From NCBI RefSeq assembly GCF_029813835.1, contig NZ_JARVKV010000006.1:62001-126000 (forward strand): a stretch of DNA of 64,000 bases, given 5' to 3'. The translations under genes were made by a program, and so were the position numbers. This DNA is from Streptomyces sp. DH37. GTDB taxonomy: Bacteria > Actinomycetota > Actinomycetes > Streptomycetales > Streptomycetaceae. Positions within the stretch are counted from its first letter, which is position 1; every line of letters begins with the position of its first letter. This document shows positions 18,518 to 26,702 of this stretch, in pieces. Below the pieces are notes generated by a model, which saw nothing but the letters and a program-made list of their open reading frames with translations, had not been told where the DNA came from and did no database searches.

Positions 18518-19288
18518 TCAGTGAGCCGCGGGCAGTTGCTGCCCGTGCTCGGCGAGCGCCCGCCGAAACCGCTGAAGCTGCTCGCCCGGATAAGGGGCGG
18601 CGTACTCCCGGTACAACCGCTCCCACTCCTTCGCCTTGTCGGACAGCTCGAACCGCTGCCCACGGAACACCGGGACCACGCCGCAATGGCAGTTGTCGTG
18701 GGCCCGGAAATCCGCCGTCTCCTGCTCGTAGACCGCGCCGCGGATCGCCAGCATCTTGCAGAAGGAACACGCGCCCAGTGCCGCCGCCCGGGCCCACGCC
18801 ACCGCCTGCCTATCTCGGCGCACTGCCTCTCGGACCGTGTCCCGCCCCTGATCGGCGACCAGCTTCTGTGCGACCTGCTCGGCCTTCTTCTCCGCCCGCT
18901 CCAGCCGGACCTCGATCGGCTTGCGCTGTGCCGGCGTCGCCTCCTCCTCCGGCCGCGGCCACAGATCCTTCGTCGCCCACCGCAGCGACTCGTCGACCTG
19001 CTCCTCCGGCGGCGGGCCCACCAGCGGCACCGTGAACGAGCCCGTCACCCGGGCAGCCACCCGCTGCGCCTCGTACCAGTCCGCCGCCAGCGCGCTCGAC
19101 GCCTGCCCGTACTGGTCCACCACAGCCCGGGTGGCCTCAATCCAGTCCGGCACCGTCTGCTGCAACCGCGACGGGATGATCAGCCTCCGGAGGCGGCGCA
19201 TGTCCCGCACCAGCAGCCGTGTCAGCCCGCGCTGAGCTGCCCGGTACCGGTTCGCCGCGTCGCCACCGTCAGAGACTGTCGTCGCCAT
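18518..19288 (-). CDS. MuF-like minor capsid protein
   Basis: 256 residues. Helical N-terminal two-thirds; the C-terminal GACSFCKMLAIRGAVY and HDNCHCGVVPVFRG form the Cys/His signature of MuF/VG15-type minor head proteins. It overlaps the portal 3' end by 20 bases. Such proteins sit at the portal vertex or inside the capsid and may be ejected with the DNA. No extra toxin domain follows the MuF motif. Confidence 0.85.
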   Translation of the reverse strand: MATTVSDGGDAANRYRAAQRGLTRLLVRDMRRLRRLIIPSRLQQTVPDWIEATRAVVDQYGQASSALAADWYEAQRVAARVTGSFTVPLVGPPPEEQVDESLRWATKDLWPRPEEEATPAQRKPIEVRLERAEKKAEQVAQKLVADQGRDTVREAVRRDRQAVAWARAAALGACSFCKMLAIRGAVYEQETADFRAHDNCHCGVVPVFRGQRFELSDKAKEWERLYREYAAPYPGEQLQRFRRALAEHGQQLPAAH

Positions 19289-20687
19289 CGTCGCCCTCCG
19301 GCTCCGGCGACGGCTCCTCCTCGCCGCCCTCGCCCAGTCCGGCCAGGCGCTCCAGCAGCGCCGAGCCCTGCGCCCGGCGCCGCTCAGCCAGCACCCGCTG
19401 GCGCTGGTCCTCCGTAAGGCCGGCCATCTCCAGCGCCACCTCGGAGTCGGCGGGCAGGATGCCGGCAGCGACCATCTTCACCGCGGCATCGGTCTGCGCC
19501 GCGATCGTCGGCGTCGCCGGGTTTCGCCACACGCACTCGATCCGGCGTTCCCGCGGCGGCGGCTCGCCGTCGCGGAACCACAGCGCCAGTCGCATTGCGT
19601 CCCGGTGCGTCGCCCCGAACCTGCGGATGCGGCGCTCGGCCTTCTTCACCAACTGCGCCTCCGAGGAGCGGATCGCGTCCGCGCTCGCCGGATTGTCGGT
19701 GGTGTACCCCAGGTAGTGCGGCGGCAGCCCCAGCTGCGTCGCCATGATCCTGGCGTACAGGTCGACGATCTTCGTCATGCCGGTCGGGTCGTGCGCCGCG
19801 AACTGGCCCACGCTCGGAATCTGGCCGTCCTCGTCCCGCTCCAGCGCCAGCACCCGGCCGATGTACGTCTCCCACGCCGACTTCGCGTTGCCCTCCGCGT
19901 CCTGAAACGCCGACTCGCTCGCGCCGAGGATGTAGCGCTGCGGCGCCCCGAAGAACTCCGCCGCCACCTCCATACCCATCAGCCGCCGGCACGCCGCGTC
20001 CGTGATCGACATGACCTCCGGGGTGATCTCCGACCGACCCACCCGGTCCGCCGTTCGCTGCCGGTTCGCCATCCGCAGCACCGGCACAATCCCCAGATTG
20101 TGCTGATCCCGGTCCAGGACCTCCCAGCCGCCGTTGGTCTCCGCCGCGTGGATCGTCTCGAACGGCAAGTACAGCGTCACCATGCGGACGCCGTCCTCCA
20201 CGCTCTCCCGCAACGCGGACGTCGCCACCCGCAGACGCGCATCCCACAGCATCGTCATGTCCAGCGGCGACTCGAACGTCATCAGCGGCGGCGCATCGCC
20301 GTCGTCCGCCGAGCCGACCGTCAGGTACTCCCGGCCGTAGGTCAGCGCGTCCAGATGCCCCAGGCTCGACTCGTCGAACCAGTCGTTCGCCTCGGCGATC
20401 TCCTCCAGGTCCGACGCGTCCGAGCCGTCCGCCCAGCGGAACGCCTCCAGATCCAGGCGCTGCTCCAGCGCCTCCACACCGATCCGCGGCCAGCCGATCA
20501 CCGTGTGCAGGCCCTTGAGTTGCGGCGGGATTGAGATACCCAAGTCCCGGATCAGCTGCTCGCCGTTGAAGTACGCGTCCAGCAGGTCCAGCTTGAACCG
20601 GGCCGACAGCAGATCCGAGCGCAGCGCCGTGATCAGGTTCGCCTCGTCGTCCGACAGCGACAGCAGGGGAAGCGTCGGAGTGGTCAC
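19269..20687 (-). CDS. Portal protein, SPP1 gp6-like
   Basis: 472 residues. LLDAYFNGEQLIRDLGISIP near the N-terminus, NDWFDESSLGHLDALTYGRE, and GLPPHYLGYTTDNPASADAI with SSEAQLVKKAERRIRRFG are portal-family landmarks. An acidic C-terminal tail follows. It forms the dodecameric ring through which DNA is packaged and ejected. It overlaps the terminase large subunit by 4 bases. Confidence 0.93.
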   Translation of the reverse strand: MTTPTLPLLSLSDDEANLITALRSDLLSARFKLDLLDAYFNGEQLIRDLGISIPPQLKGLHTVIGWPRIGVEALEQRLDLEAFRWADGSDASDLEEIAEANDWFDESSLGHLDALTYGREYLTVGSADDGDAPPLMTFESPLDMTMLWDARLRVATSALRESVEDGVRMVTLYLPFETIHAAETNGGWEVLDRDQHNLGIVPVLRMANRQRTADRVGRSEITPEVMSITDAACRRLMGMEVAAEFFGAPQRYILGASESAFQDAEGNAKSAWETYIGRVLALERDEDGQIPSVGQFAAHDPTGMTKIVDLYARIMATQLGLPPHYLGYTTDNPASADAIRSSEAQLVKKAERRIRRFGATHRDAMRLALWFRDGEPPPRERRIECVWRNPATPTIAAQTDAAVKMVAAGILPADSEVALEMAGLTEDQRQRVLAERRRAQGSALLERLAGLGEGGEEEPSPEPEGDDGDDSL

Positions 20688-22414
20688 CGCAGCACCACCA
20701 CCCTTCCCTTACCGCGCGCCGCAGAACGCTTCGCCCACACCGCCGAGTTCAGCACCATGCGGCGCAGCATCCGCGCCCCCACCGCACACACCGCGAGGTC
20801 CACCTTGCGGGCCGACTCGCGGTGCTCCTTGCCGATCGTGTAGCCCCACGCGTTCGTCCGCCGTCGGGCGTTCGCGATGTGCTGCCGCAGCACCTTGTGG
20901 CCGTCGTGCGTCAGTTGCCGCTCCAGCACATCCCGGTAGAAGCGGTCCACGGCCTCGGTGAACACCTGCTGGCGTCGGCGGTCCCGCATGTCCCACATCA
21001 CCGCGTGCCGGTTCGCGCCGCTGGTCACCGCCTTCACCTTCAGCCGCTTCCCATAGCGCTGCGCCCACGCGTCGATGTAGCCGTCCCAGTAGCGCTCGCC
21101 GTCCGCATCGTCCTGACCGGCGCCCGGGTCGGCGAAGAACGCGACCGGACGGTACTCGGCGAACACCCGGTCCACCACGCCGTCGACCTCCTCGCGCGGC
21201 ACCCGCCACGGCCGCCCGTCCGGCCAGTTCGCCGGCCGCTGCCACACCCCGAACGTGACCACATGCCCATCCGACATGCGGCAGCCCACCAGGCCCGTCG
21301 CGTCGTCCGACTTGGAGCCGTCGAAGAACAGCACCAGCTCGTCGCCGCGCTGAAGCTCGATGCCCTCGTGTGGGCACGCGTCCCACTCGTAGCGGGCCAG
21401 GAACGCGTCCTCGGCCGCCACGATCTGGTTGAACCAGAACCGCCGCGACCGCGACGGCGGGTTCCGCGGGTCCAGGATCGACGCCTTCAGCCGGCCCACG
21501 TCCAGCCACGTCGAGTCCCCGCGCACCGCCCTCAGTGTCGGAACGATCCACGCCTCGGTCAGCTTCGCCTCCGCCGGGGCCTCCAGCGAGTCGTAGAACA
21601 GGCCCGTGTCCACCGCCCGCCCGGCCTCGGCCGCCTCGAACGCCTCCCGGGTGCGCTCCGCCACGCTGTCCTCGCCCGGCTCGTAGGCGTTGGTGTTCGC
21701 CAGCGTCCGGGCCTGCCCGTCCGCCGACTTGGTGGCGTTCCGCTCGATGACCGCGGCCATCTCGTGGCCCTGGTTCGCCTCCACCCAGTGATGGGTCTCG
21801 CCCATGCTCACGAACGTCGGCCGGCCGCCCTCCAGCGCCCGCGGCGAGGAGGTGACAGCCTCGATCCGGGCCCGCCCCTTGTCGGCGTAGATGATCTCCT
21901 TGCCGAGGTCGATGCGGTACTCCTCGATCGCCCGCTTCGTCAGGATCGCCGGGAACAGCGTCATCGTGTTCCGTGTCTGGTCCTGCGATACCGCGGCGAT
22001 CTGCACCCACGCCGCCGGATGCTGTACCCCCAGCGGCTGCCCGGGCGGCACGCCCCACTCGTTGCCCTCGTCCGCGACCTCGCCGAACCGACACGGACCG
22101 ACGAACTCGAACGCCGACCAGGTCGCGACCAGCGGGTCCTTGCCCCAGCCCTTCAGTCGCTGGATCACGCCGTCGCGCCACAGGAACCGGTTCGTCGCCG
22201 GGTCCATCGCGTACCACCACAGCGTCAGCCGGGCCTGTTCCGGCGTGTACCGCCAGGGCTCCCCCACGTGGTGCTGCAGATACGTCGCCGTCCACGCCAG
22301 GCAGTGCCAGCCCAGCGTGTACTCCGGCAGGATGAACCGCCCGTCCGGGCCTCGTTTCCACGTCGGCCCGATCGTGAACGGCTCGACGACCTCGGGGACC
22401 TCCTTCTCAGCCAC
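20684..22414 (-). CDS. Terminase large subunit
   Basis: 576 residues. The N-terminal ATPase has a variant Walker A at about 88-98 (LKGWGKDPLVA) and a likely Walker B plus catalytic Glu in PTFVSMGETHHWVE. The C-terminal RNase-H-like nuclease starts at ELVLFFDGSKSDDATGLVG, continues with VAFFADPGAGQDDADG and ends near RKVDLAVCAVGARML, which supply acidic metal ligands. It translocates DNA into the procapsid and cuts at the packaging site. The start overlaps the small-subunit 3' end by 8 bases. Confidence 0.95.
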   Translation of the reverse strand: MAEKEVPEVVEPFTIGPTWKRGPDGRFILPEYTLGWHCLAWTATYLQHHVGEPWRYTPEQARLTLWWYAMDPATNRFLWRDGVIQRLKGWGKDPLVATWSAFEFVGPCRFGEVADEGNEWGVPPGQPLGVQHPAAWVQIAAVSQDQTRNTMTLFPAILTKRAIEEYRIDLGKEIIYADKGRARIEAVTSSPRALEGGRPTFVSMGETHHWVEANQGHEMAAVIERNATKSADGQARTLANTNAYEPGEDSVAERTREAFEAAEAGRAVDTGLFYDSLEAPAEAKLTEAWIVPTLRAVRGDSTWLDVGRLKASILDPRNPPSRSRRFWFNQIVAAEDAFLARYEWDACPHEGIELQRGDELVLFFDGSKSDDATGLVGCRMSDGHVVTFGVWQRPANWPDGRPWRVPREEVDGVVDRVFAEYRPVAFFADPGAGQDDADGERYWDGYIDAWAQRYGKRLKVKAVTSGANRHAVMWDMRDRRRQQVFTEAVDRFYRDVLERQLTHDGHKVLRQHIANARRRTNAWGYTIGKEHRESARKVDLAVCAVGARMLRRMVLNSAVWAKRSAARGKGRVVVLR

Positions 22415-22844
22415 CGATGCGGGACTGGTAGTCGGCGATCGCCGTCACGGACGCCGGGACCGCGCTCGCGGCCGGCTTCCGCTCCAGCTCGATCCGGGCC
22501 CGGCGCCGGTCCCCCTCCGTGGTCAGCAGCCGCGCCATCACCGAGTCCAGAGCCGATACGTACTGGCCGTTCGGCGGCCGGTCCGACGACAGGCCGCGCG
22601 ACATCAACTCCGCCGCGTACCGGGCCACCGCCCAGTCCGACGGCTCGTAGAACTGGGCCTGGCCCGACTCGCGCAGCGACAGGTACCAGTCCCGCGCGAT
22701 CGGATGCCACGCCTCGTCCGGCTCCGGCAGATCCGGCAGGTCGGCAGGCGGGCCCGGCGCCGCCTTCACCGGCTCCGGCCCCTCTTCTTTGTTGCGCCTG
22801 CGGCGCTCCTCGGTGCGCTTCGGGATGGGTCCACGAACGCCCAT
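22407..22844 (-). CDS. Terminase small subunit, P27-like
   Basis: 145 residues. The start MGVRGPIPKRTEERRRRNKE and the core DEAWHPIARDWYLSLRESGQ, with YEPSDWAVARYAAELMSRGL, match actinophage P27-type small terminase subunits, which recognise the packaging site and activate the large subunit. The 3' end overlaps the large-subunit gene. The ~230-bp noncoding region upstream is the usual place for cos. Confidence 0.9.
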   Translation of the reverse strand: MGVRGPIPKRTEERRRRNKEEGPEPVKAAPGPPADLPDLPEPDEAWHPIARDWYLSLRESGQAQFYEPSDWAVARYAAELMSRGLSSDRPPNGQYVSALDSVMARLLTTEGDRRRARIELERKPAASAVPASVTAIADYQSRIGG

Positions 22845-23073
22845 GACGACCTCCAGGGTCTATGGCCCGCCTCCGGGGCGGGCTCGATCGGGCGAGAAAT
22901 GCAGCGGCCGGCCGCCTCCGGGGCGCGCCGGTCACCATGAGTTACTGCGGGCCGGGCCTCTGGAAACCCGTACAGACGGTCAGGTGCTATACGGCCCCGA
23001 TCGGAAAGATCATGGGGGGAAGATCATCCCCCCAGGTGATCATGGTTCGATGATCAAGGAAACTCAGTCTTGA
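22845..23073. other. Noncoding region before terminase; candidate cos / terminase binding site
   Basis: No gene is supported in these 229 bases. The left part has a 7-bp hairpin GCCCGCC/GGCGGGC (22865-22871/22877-22883). The right part is unusually AT-rich for this genome, with GATCAT-type hexamers at 23008, 23022, 23038 and (inverted) 23050, plus GATCAA at 23052 and GATCAC at 23072. A perfect GGGGGG/CCCCCC dyad (23014-23019/23028-23033) encloses AAGATCAT. Repeats plus dyad beside the small terminase gene suggest a packaging recognition region. The cut position is not identifiable. Confidence 0.5.
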
Positions 23074-23241
23074 TCACTCCTGCTCGTGCAGCCAGGCATG
23101 TGCCGCCACGTCCGTGAGGTCCGGCTCCAAGACGACTGCCGGTGCGCCGGCTACCGAGGCAGTCGAGCGAACGTCCAGAACGATCGGCACTTCAACGCCG
23201 CACTCGGAACACCGCTCGTACACCGTGCATGTGGCGCTCAC
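23074..23241 (-). CDS. Small zinc-knuckle-like phage protein
   Basis: About 55 residues from a GTG at 23241 (GAGG 6-7 bases upstream). The sequence CTVYERCSECGVEVP has a C-x5-C-x2-C pattern and the C-terminus is acidic (LEPDLTDVAAHAWLHEQE). Short proteins with this cysteine arrangement are common near packaging genes in actinophages. Function unknown. The longer upstream frame is low-complexity and not supported. Confidence 0.5.
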   Translation of the reverse strand: MSATCTVYERCSECGVEVPIVLDVRSTASVAGAPAVVLEPDLTDVAAHAWLHEQE

Positions 23242-23302
23242 GCCTGCCTCATCCGCCTGTCTGCCCTGCCGGCCGGCGCCACCCAGCCCCCTGGGGCGCG
23301 CC

Positions 23303-23542
23303 CTACCGCCTGCCTCGTCTGCCTGCGTTGGCCCTGCTGCCTGGCCATGTCCCTGTGCGCTCGCGGTGCATGCGCGCGCAGTAGCCCTTGGCCCGCGGTC
23401 CGAGGTACTTAGACAGCTGCTGGTTGCAGCGCTTCCAGTCACCCGCTGTTCCCCATCGGATCTTGGCGGCGCCTGCACCCTGACCCCAGTACCGCCTGAG
23501 CGTGGCCGCGTTACCGCCTCGTCCTCCGCCTCGCCTTGCCAC
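23303..23542 (-). CDS. Conserved actinophage protein (WG..AAKIRWGT..GDW type)
   Basis: 79 residues from a GTG at 23542. The core RRYWGQGAGAAKIRWGTAGD, followed by WKRCNQQLSKYLGPRAKGYC and ARMHRERTGTWPG, is a motif I recognise from many mycobacteriophage and Streptomyces phage proteins of unknown function. The basic, Trp/Cys-containing composition hints at nucleic-acid binding. It lies in the packaging-side gene cluster. Confidence 0.72.
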   Translation of the reverse strand: MARRGGGRGGNAATLRRYWGQGAGAAKIRWGTAGDWKRCNQQLSKYLGPRAKGYCARMHRERTGTWPGSRANAGRRGRR

Positions 23543-23548
23543 AGTGGA

Positions 23549-23764
23549 TCACTCCTCGGCTGTCGCCTCTGGTGTGTCGTCTACCCGCTGCACGCTGGCC
23601 ACTTGCTCGGTGGGCAGAGCGAGGACCACGGTGCCGCCCTCGGTGTGGGGCTCGCCCTGGGTGAATACGACCCACCCTCGGAGGAACGAGACGTGCAGGC
23701 CGGGGTCTTCGATGAGGACGTCGCCCTGCTGGCCTTTGGTGTGGCGGACGAGGTAGCCGGGCAT
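23549..23764 (-). CDS. Small phage protein, unknown
   Basis: 71 residues, starting MPGYLVRHTKGQQGDVLIED. Beta-rich N-terminus (VRHTKGQQGDVLIE, then GWVVFTQGEPH) and an acidic C-terminal tail. It lies 6 bases from the start of the HNH-side gene cluster in the same direction. No recognised family; coding is supported by operon position and clean codon use. Confidence 0.6.
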   Translation of the reverse strand: MPGYLVRHTKGQQGDVLIEDPGLHVSFLRGWVVFTQGEPHTEGGTVVLALPTEQVASVQRVDDTPEATAEE

Positions 23765-23770
23765 GGGCGT

Positions 23771-24058
23771 TCACCTCAGTCCGGGGTGCGGCTCCTGGGG
23801 CCTTCTGCGGCCGGGCTTCGCGCGGGGGGCGGCGTTTCCTTCGGCGGAGGACTTCTGATCGTGGCAGGGGCCGCACACGCCTTGAAGGCCGGCGTCCGAG
23901 TGGTCGTCAGTCTTGGCCACGATGTGATCGCAGTGCGTGGACGGGCGAACGCCGCACAGCTTGCAGATCGGGTCGCGGGCCAGGATGCGGGCCCGGATCT
24001 TGTGCCAGCCCTTCGGGAGCCGGGCCTTACGATCCGAGCCCTGCCAACCGCCACTCAT
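23771..24058 (-). CDS. HNH endonuclease
   Basis: 95 residues from the ATG at 24058, which overlaps the upstream methyltransferase stop (ATGA). It has the HNH core: WHKIRARILARDPICKLCG (first CxxC), HCDHIVAKTDDHSD (catalytic His-His region) and LQGVCGPCHDQKS (second CxxC plus His). HNH enzymes next to terminase genes in cos phages are needed for DNA packaging, working with the terminase to cut cos. The position three genes upstream of the small terminase subunit fits that role. Confidence 0.9.
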   Translation of the reverse strand: MSGGWQGSDRKARLPKGWHKIRARILARDPICKLCGVRPSTHCDHIVAKTDDHSDAGLQGVCGPCHDQKSSAEGNAAPRAKPGRRRPQEPHPGLR

Positions 24059-24600
24059 CCGCGCCGACTCCACCACCACACGCCGAGCGTGTCCCCGCGG
24101 TACGTCTCGACTCCGCCGCCGAGGTTGCGCAGCACGCCGTCCATGTCGTCGGCGTCCCAGTGGTGAACGTGCGCCTCGGCGGGGTTGCCGTCGACCTCGC
24201 CCTGCGGGGCCTCCACGATCGGCACCGACACGAGGATGTGCCACGCGCCGGCGGCTTCGATCCGCTGGAGCAGGGCGACCGCGTCCTCGCGGGGCATGTG
24301 CTCCAGGACGTCGCCGCAGATGACGAGATCCCGGAAGTACAGGTGGTCCGGGGCTTCGCGGGCGTCCATGACGTGGATCTCGTCGTACCGGTCGGTGCGG
24401 GTCTTGGTGTTCTTCAGCTTGTACTTGGTGATGTACGGCTTGTGGATCTCGACGGCTGTCCACCACACGCCGCGGTGCTCGGGCCGGAACAGGCGCGCGT
24501 AGGTGCCTTCGCCGGGGCCGACGTCGCACACGGTGTCGGGCCGGTGCCGCCGGAAGCGCTCCAGCGACCAGTCCTTGCCTTCGTCGATGCTGGTGGGCAC
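24055..24600 (-). CDS. SAM-dependent methyltransferase, class I
   Basis: 181 residues from a GTG at 24600 (AGGGAGG upstream). Motif I is VCDVGPGEGTYARLF, and the segments DRYDEIHVMDAREAP and DLVICGDVLEHMPREDA match the Methyltransf_11/23 type. No DPPY or PPC target motif is present, so it is probably not a DNA base methyltransferase; the substrate could be a small molecule, a protein or sugar. It overlaps the HNH gene by 4 bases. Confidence 0.8.
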   Translation of the reverse strand: MPTSIDEGKDWSLERFRRHRPDTVCDVGPGEGTYARLFRPEHRGVWWTAVEIHKPYITKYKLKNTKTRTDRYDEIHVMDAREAPDHLYFRDLVICGDVLEHMPREDAVALLQRIEAAGAWHILVSVPIVEAPQGEVDGNPAEAHVHHWDADDMDGVLRNLGGGVETYRGDTLGVWWWSRRG

Positions 24601-24638
24601 GGCGGCCTCCCTCTCGTCTGGGGCCGCCGTGCGGCCAG

Positions 24639-25313
24639 CTACTGCAGCGCCTGCTTGAGTTCGTCGACCTGGGGTCCGGTGTCCTGGGCGGGGATCGCCC
24701 ACCGGTAGGCGGTGCCTGCTCCGTCGACGTACATGAGCGTGCCGCCTCTGGCCGCCTGGGTGGTGGTGAGGTCGAATGCGGCGGACGCCCACTCGAAGGT
24801 GCCGGGCTGGATTTCCCCACCGGCGGTGAAGCCGTCGGGCGTGACGTTGAACGCGGTGCCGCTGCCGGTGTCGACGGCTTGCCCGTCGGCGCCGACCCAC
24901 TTCCAGCCGCCTCCGTCGATGGGCGCGGCCTGGGCCGCGGCGACCGCGTTGGTGGGCCGCACCTTGACGCTCACGACGACGAACACGTCGTTCTCCGGTG
25001 TCTCGCCGGTGGCCTGCTTGGCGTAGACGACGGTGGTCGGGGTGACCTCGAGCGCGCCGGCCCCGCCGGACCCGATGGTCTCTGCGGGCTTGCCGAGTTC
25101 CAACGTCTCCTCGGCCGGGGCCTCGTCCTGCTGGGCGGCCTCGCAGTGCTTCACCCATTCGGCCTGGCTCAGCTCCGGGTCGTCGCAGTCGACGGCCGGC
25201 TCGCTCGTCGGGGCCGGTTCGGGCTTGGCCTTCGGCTCGTCGCTGCCTCCGCCGCATCCGACGAGAACGGCGAGGAGGACGGCTACGGCGGGCGCGGCAA
25301 GACGGTGGCGCAT
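24639..25313 (-). CDS. Phage-encoded lipoprotein, Ig-like
   Basis: 224 residues from the ATG at 25313. The signal peptide RHRLAAPAVAVLLAVLVGC ends in a lipobox (LVGC; lipidated Cys about residue 20). A Glu/Pro-rich linker follows, then a beta-rich domain (ALEVTPTTVVYAKQ, VFVVVSVKVRPTNAV, FEWASAAFDLTTT) resembling DUF4352-type Ig-like folds of surface lipoproteins. It would be anchored outside the cell membrane. In a prophage, such proteins can block superinfecting phage DNA entry, though this role is inferred here. Confidence 0.78.
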   Translation of the reverse strand: MRHRLAAPAVAVLLAVLVGCGGGSDEPKAKPEPAPTSEPAVDCDDPELSQAEWVKHCEAAQQDEAPAEETLELGKPAETIGSGGAGALEVTPTTVVYAKQATGETPENDVFVVVSVKVRPTNAVAAAQAAPIDGGGWKWVGADGQAVDTGSGTAFNVTPDGFTAGGEIQPGTFEWASAAFDLTTTQAARGGTLMYVDGAGTAYRWAIPAQDTGPQVDELKQALQ

Positions 25314-25384
25314 GATCCCCCCACGGGATGGTGCTGTTGGTCGGGCCATCCTGCCCGAGCACTGGCCGCCGCGTGGGGGGTTCG

Positions 25385-25471
25385 TCAGAAGACACCGAAG
25401 GCCGACAGGACGATCAGGACCACGATGAGGATGACGATGAACGCGAGTGCGCTCCGCCATGGCCCCTGCAT
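25385..25471 (-). CDS. 28-residue single-pass membrane peptide
   Basis: A tiny gene with a strong RBS (GGAGG six bases upstream of the ATG at 25471). It encodes MQGPWRSALAFIVILI followed by VVLIVLSAFGVF, essentially one transmembrane helix with a short polar N-terminus. It lies 71 bases upstream of the lipoprotein gene, so the two may act together at the membrane. Length is below most gene-calling limits, but RBS, hydrophobic bias and position support it. Confidence 0.6.
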   Translation of the reverse strand: MQGPWRSALAFIVILIVVLIVLSAFGVF

Positions 25472-25491
25472 GGGGACCTCCAGAGGGTGGG

Positions 25492-25528
25492 CCCGCCCCG
25501 GTCGACTTCACCCTCGGACCGGGGCGGG
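25492..25528. terminator. Strong hairpin, first of a tandem pair
   Basis: A 12-bp perfect inverted repeat, CCCGCCCCGGTC (25492-25503) with GACCGGGGCGGG (25517-25528), 13-nt loop. With the next hairpin it separates the regulator-like gene at 25616-25888 from the membrane-peptide/lipoprotein unit. No U tract. Confidence 0.65.
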
Positions 25529-25537
25529 AGTGGATGG

Positions 25538-25574
25538 GCCTGCTGCCCGGCGCGCCCAACACCGGGCAGCAGGC
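25538..25574. terminator. Strong hairpin, second of a tandem pair
   Basis: A 13-bp perfect inverted repeat, GCCTGCTGCCCGG (25538-25550) with CCGGGCAGCAGGC (25562-25574), 11-nt loop. It is ten bases from the preceding hairpin; together they probably act as a transcription stop for the gene ending at 25616. Confidence 0.65.
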
Positions 25575-25615
25575 GGCGCCCCAGCGGGGGGAATCGCGGG
25601 ACGCGTTGAGGGTGG

Positions 25616-25888
25616 TCAGGCGGCGCGGACCTCTTCCTCGCGAGGCTCGGGCGGCCGGCCGCGCTTCACCAGCGAGGCCGCGTACACGGTCGGCAAGTGG
25701 AACAACTCAGGGCCGTCGTCACCGAGGTCCACGGGCTCGATCTTCCGGCGCCGCTTCCAGATGCGGATGGTGTCCGGCTTGACCCCAGCGATCCGCGCGG
25801 CCTCTTGGACGTCGCCAAGATGGTCGCGGTCCTTGATGAGCTGTACGGGCGGGTTGGGGAAGCGCACTTCGCCGATGGAGGCTGGCAT
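25616..25888 (-). CDS. Helix-turn-helix DNA-binding protein
   Basis: 90 residues from the ATG at 25888 (GGGGAGG upstream); a longer start at 25930 would run through a hairpin and is less likely. DVQEAARIAGVKPDTIRIWK is a clear MerR/AlpA-type helix-turn-helix (about 31-50), followed by RRRKIEPVDLGDDGPELFHL and a basic tail. The gene is flanked by hairpins on both sides, so it is probably its own transcription unit and a regulator. Confidence 0.72.
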   Translation of the reverse strand: MPASIGEVRFPNPPVQLIKDRDHLGDVQEAARIAGVKPDTIRIWKRRRKIEPVDLGDDGPELFHLPTVYAASLVKRGRPPEPREEEVRAA

Positions 25889-25909
25889 GGCACCTCCCCT
25901 GCAACGCAG

Positions 25910-25940
25910 AACCCCCGCCGGAAGTGTCACGGCGGGGGTT
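25910..25940. terminator. Hairpin between GIY-YIG and HTH genes
   Basis: An 11-bp perfect inverted repeat, AACCCCCGCCG (25910-25920) with CGGCGGGGGTT (25930-25940), 9-nt loop. It lies between the stop of the gene at 26005 and the RBS of the HTH gene. On the minus strand the stem ends in TTC rather than a U tract. Confidence 0.65.
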
Positions 25941-26004
25941 CGGAAGCTGTGAAGGACAGATGTCCCACGATCACTTCCAGACTGTACATTTACCGGCGAT
26001 CAAG

Positions 26005-26685
26005 TCAAGCGTTCTTGCGGGGTGGCGGCGCGTTTCGTCGTCTGGAGCCTCCTCGGCCAACTTGAGGACGCGCCTTCACGAACTCCTGAAGCTCCTCGGC
26101 GTAGTGGAACCATTCGGTGTCATCGATACGGTGATAGCGGAACCTGCTGTGCAGGGCGTACTCCAGCTTCTGGCCGCCGTCGAGAAGCAGGATGACGTTC
26201 TGCACTCTCAGAGAGAGCGCGATGAGGCGGGACTTCAGGTTGGTTGTGTACCCGATCTTCACTCGGTCTCCGTTGAGGAGGAAGTACACCACCGGGTTGT
26301 GCGGGCCATCCAATGGAAGCTGTCGGACGATGGCAGCCTCCTCCGTGGTTGCTACAGCTGGCCCTTCGTAGACCGGGATCACTGGCGCTTCCCAACGCTC
26401 CGCACCTTGGTCGTATAGCCGCCCCAGGTGGACGAACTCGCGTCTGCCGATCTCACGCGCCAGAAGGATGACCGCTTGGTCCCTGTGGTCGACGCAGAGG
26501 CGTATCTCCTTGCCAGTGACGGACACGCCGCGGCAGTTATCAACGGAGCAGCCTGTTGAGACAGCCGTCGACCGTGTGGTGATCCGTACTCGTGCACCGC
26601 ATCCGCAACGGTAGGCGCCGCGGCCTCGGAGTGCGTCGAGGGCCATGGTCCGCCCGCATCCGCAGTTGACGATGTGCTCGGTCAT
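26005..26685 (-). CDS. GIY-YIG-like nuclease-family protein with N-terminal zinc ribbons
   Basis: 226 residues. The N-terminus has paired CxC motifs (VNCGCGRTMALDAL, GAYRCGCGARVRI) and later STGCSVDNCRG and CVDHRD, a probable zinc-binding region. The C-terminal domain (about 133-205) begins VVYFLLNGDRVKIGYTTNLK, the T5orf172/MUG113 variant of GIY-YIG, and continues with LEYALHSRFRYHRIDDTEWF (Glu-His pattern). These act as endonucleases in some phages, but the target is unknown. First of three GIY-YIG-family proteins in this prophage. Confidence 0.75.
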   Translation of the reverse strand: MTEHIVNCGCGRTMALDALRGRGAYRCGCGARVRITTRSTAVSTGCSVDNCRGVSVTGKEIRLCVDHRDQAVILLAREIGRREFVHLGRLYDQGAERWEAPVIPVYEGPAVATTEEAAIVRQLPLDGPHNPVVYFLLNGDRVKIGYTTNLKSRLIALSLRVQNVILLLDGGQKLEYALHSRFRYHRIDDTEWFHYAEELQEFVKARPQVGRGGSRRRNAPPPRKNA

Positions 26686-26702
26686 GGAACCTCTCTTCCC
26701 CG

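Noticed and set aside
22861..22883. GCCCGCC/GGCGGGC hairpin as terminator before the terminase genes
   Set aside because: It lies within the terminase leader, has a short stem and no U tract; a role in packaging-site structure or chance is as likely.
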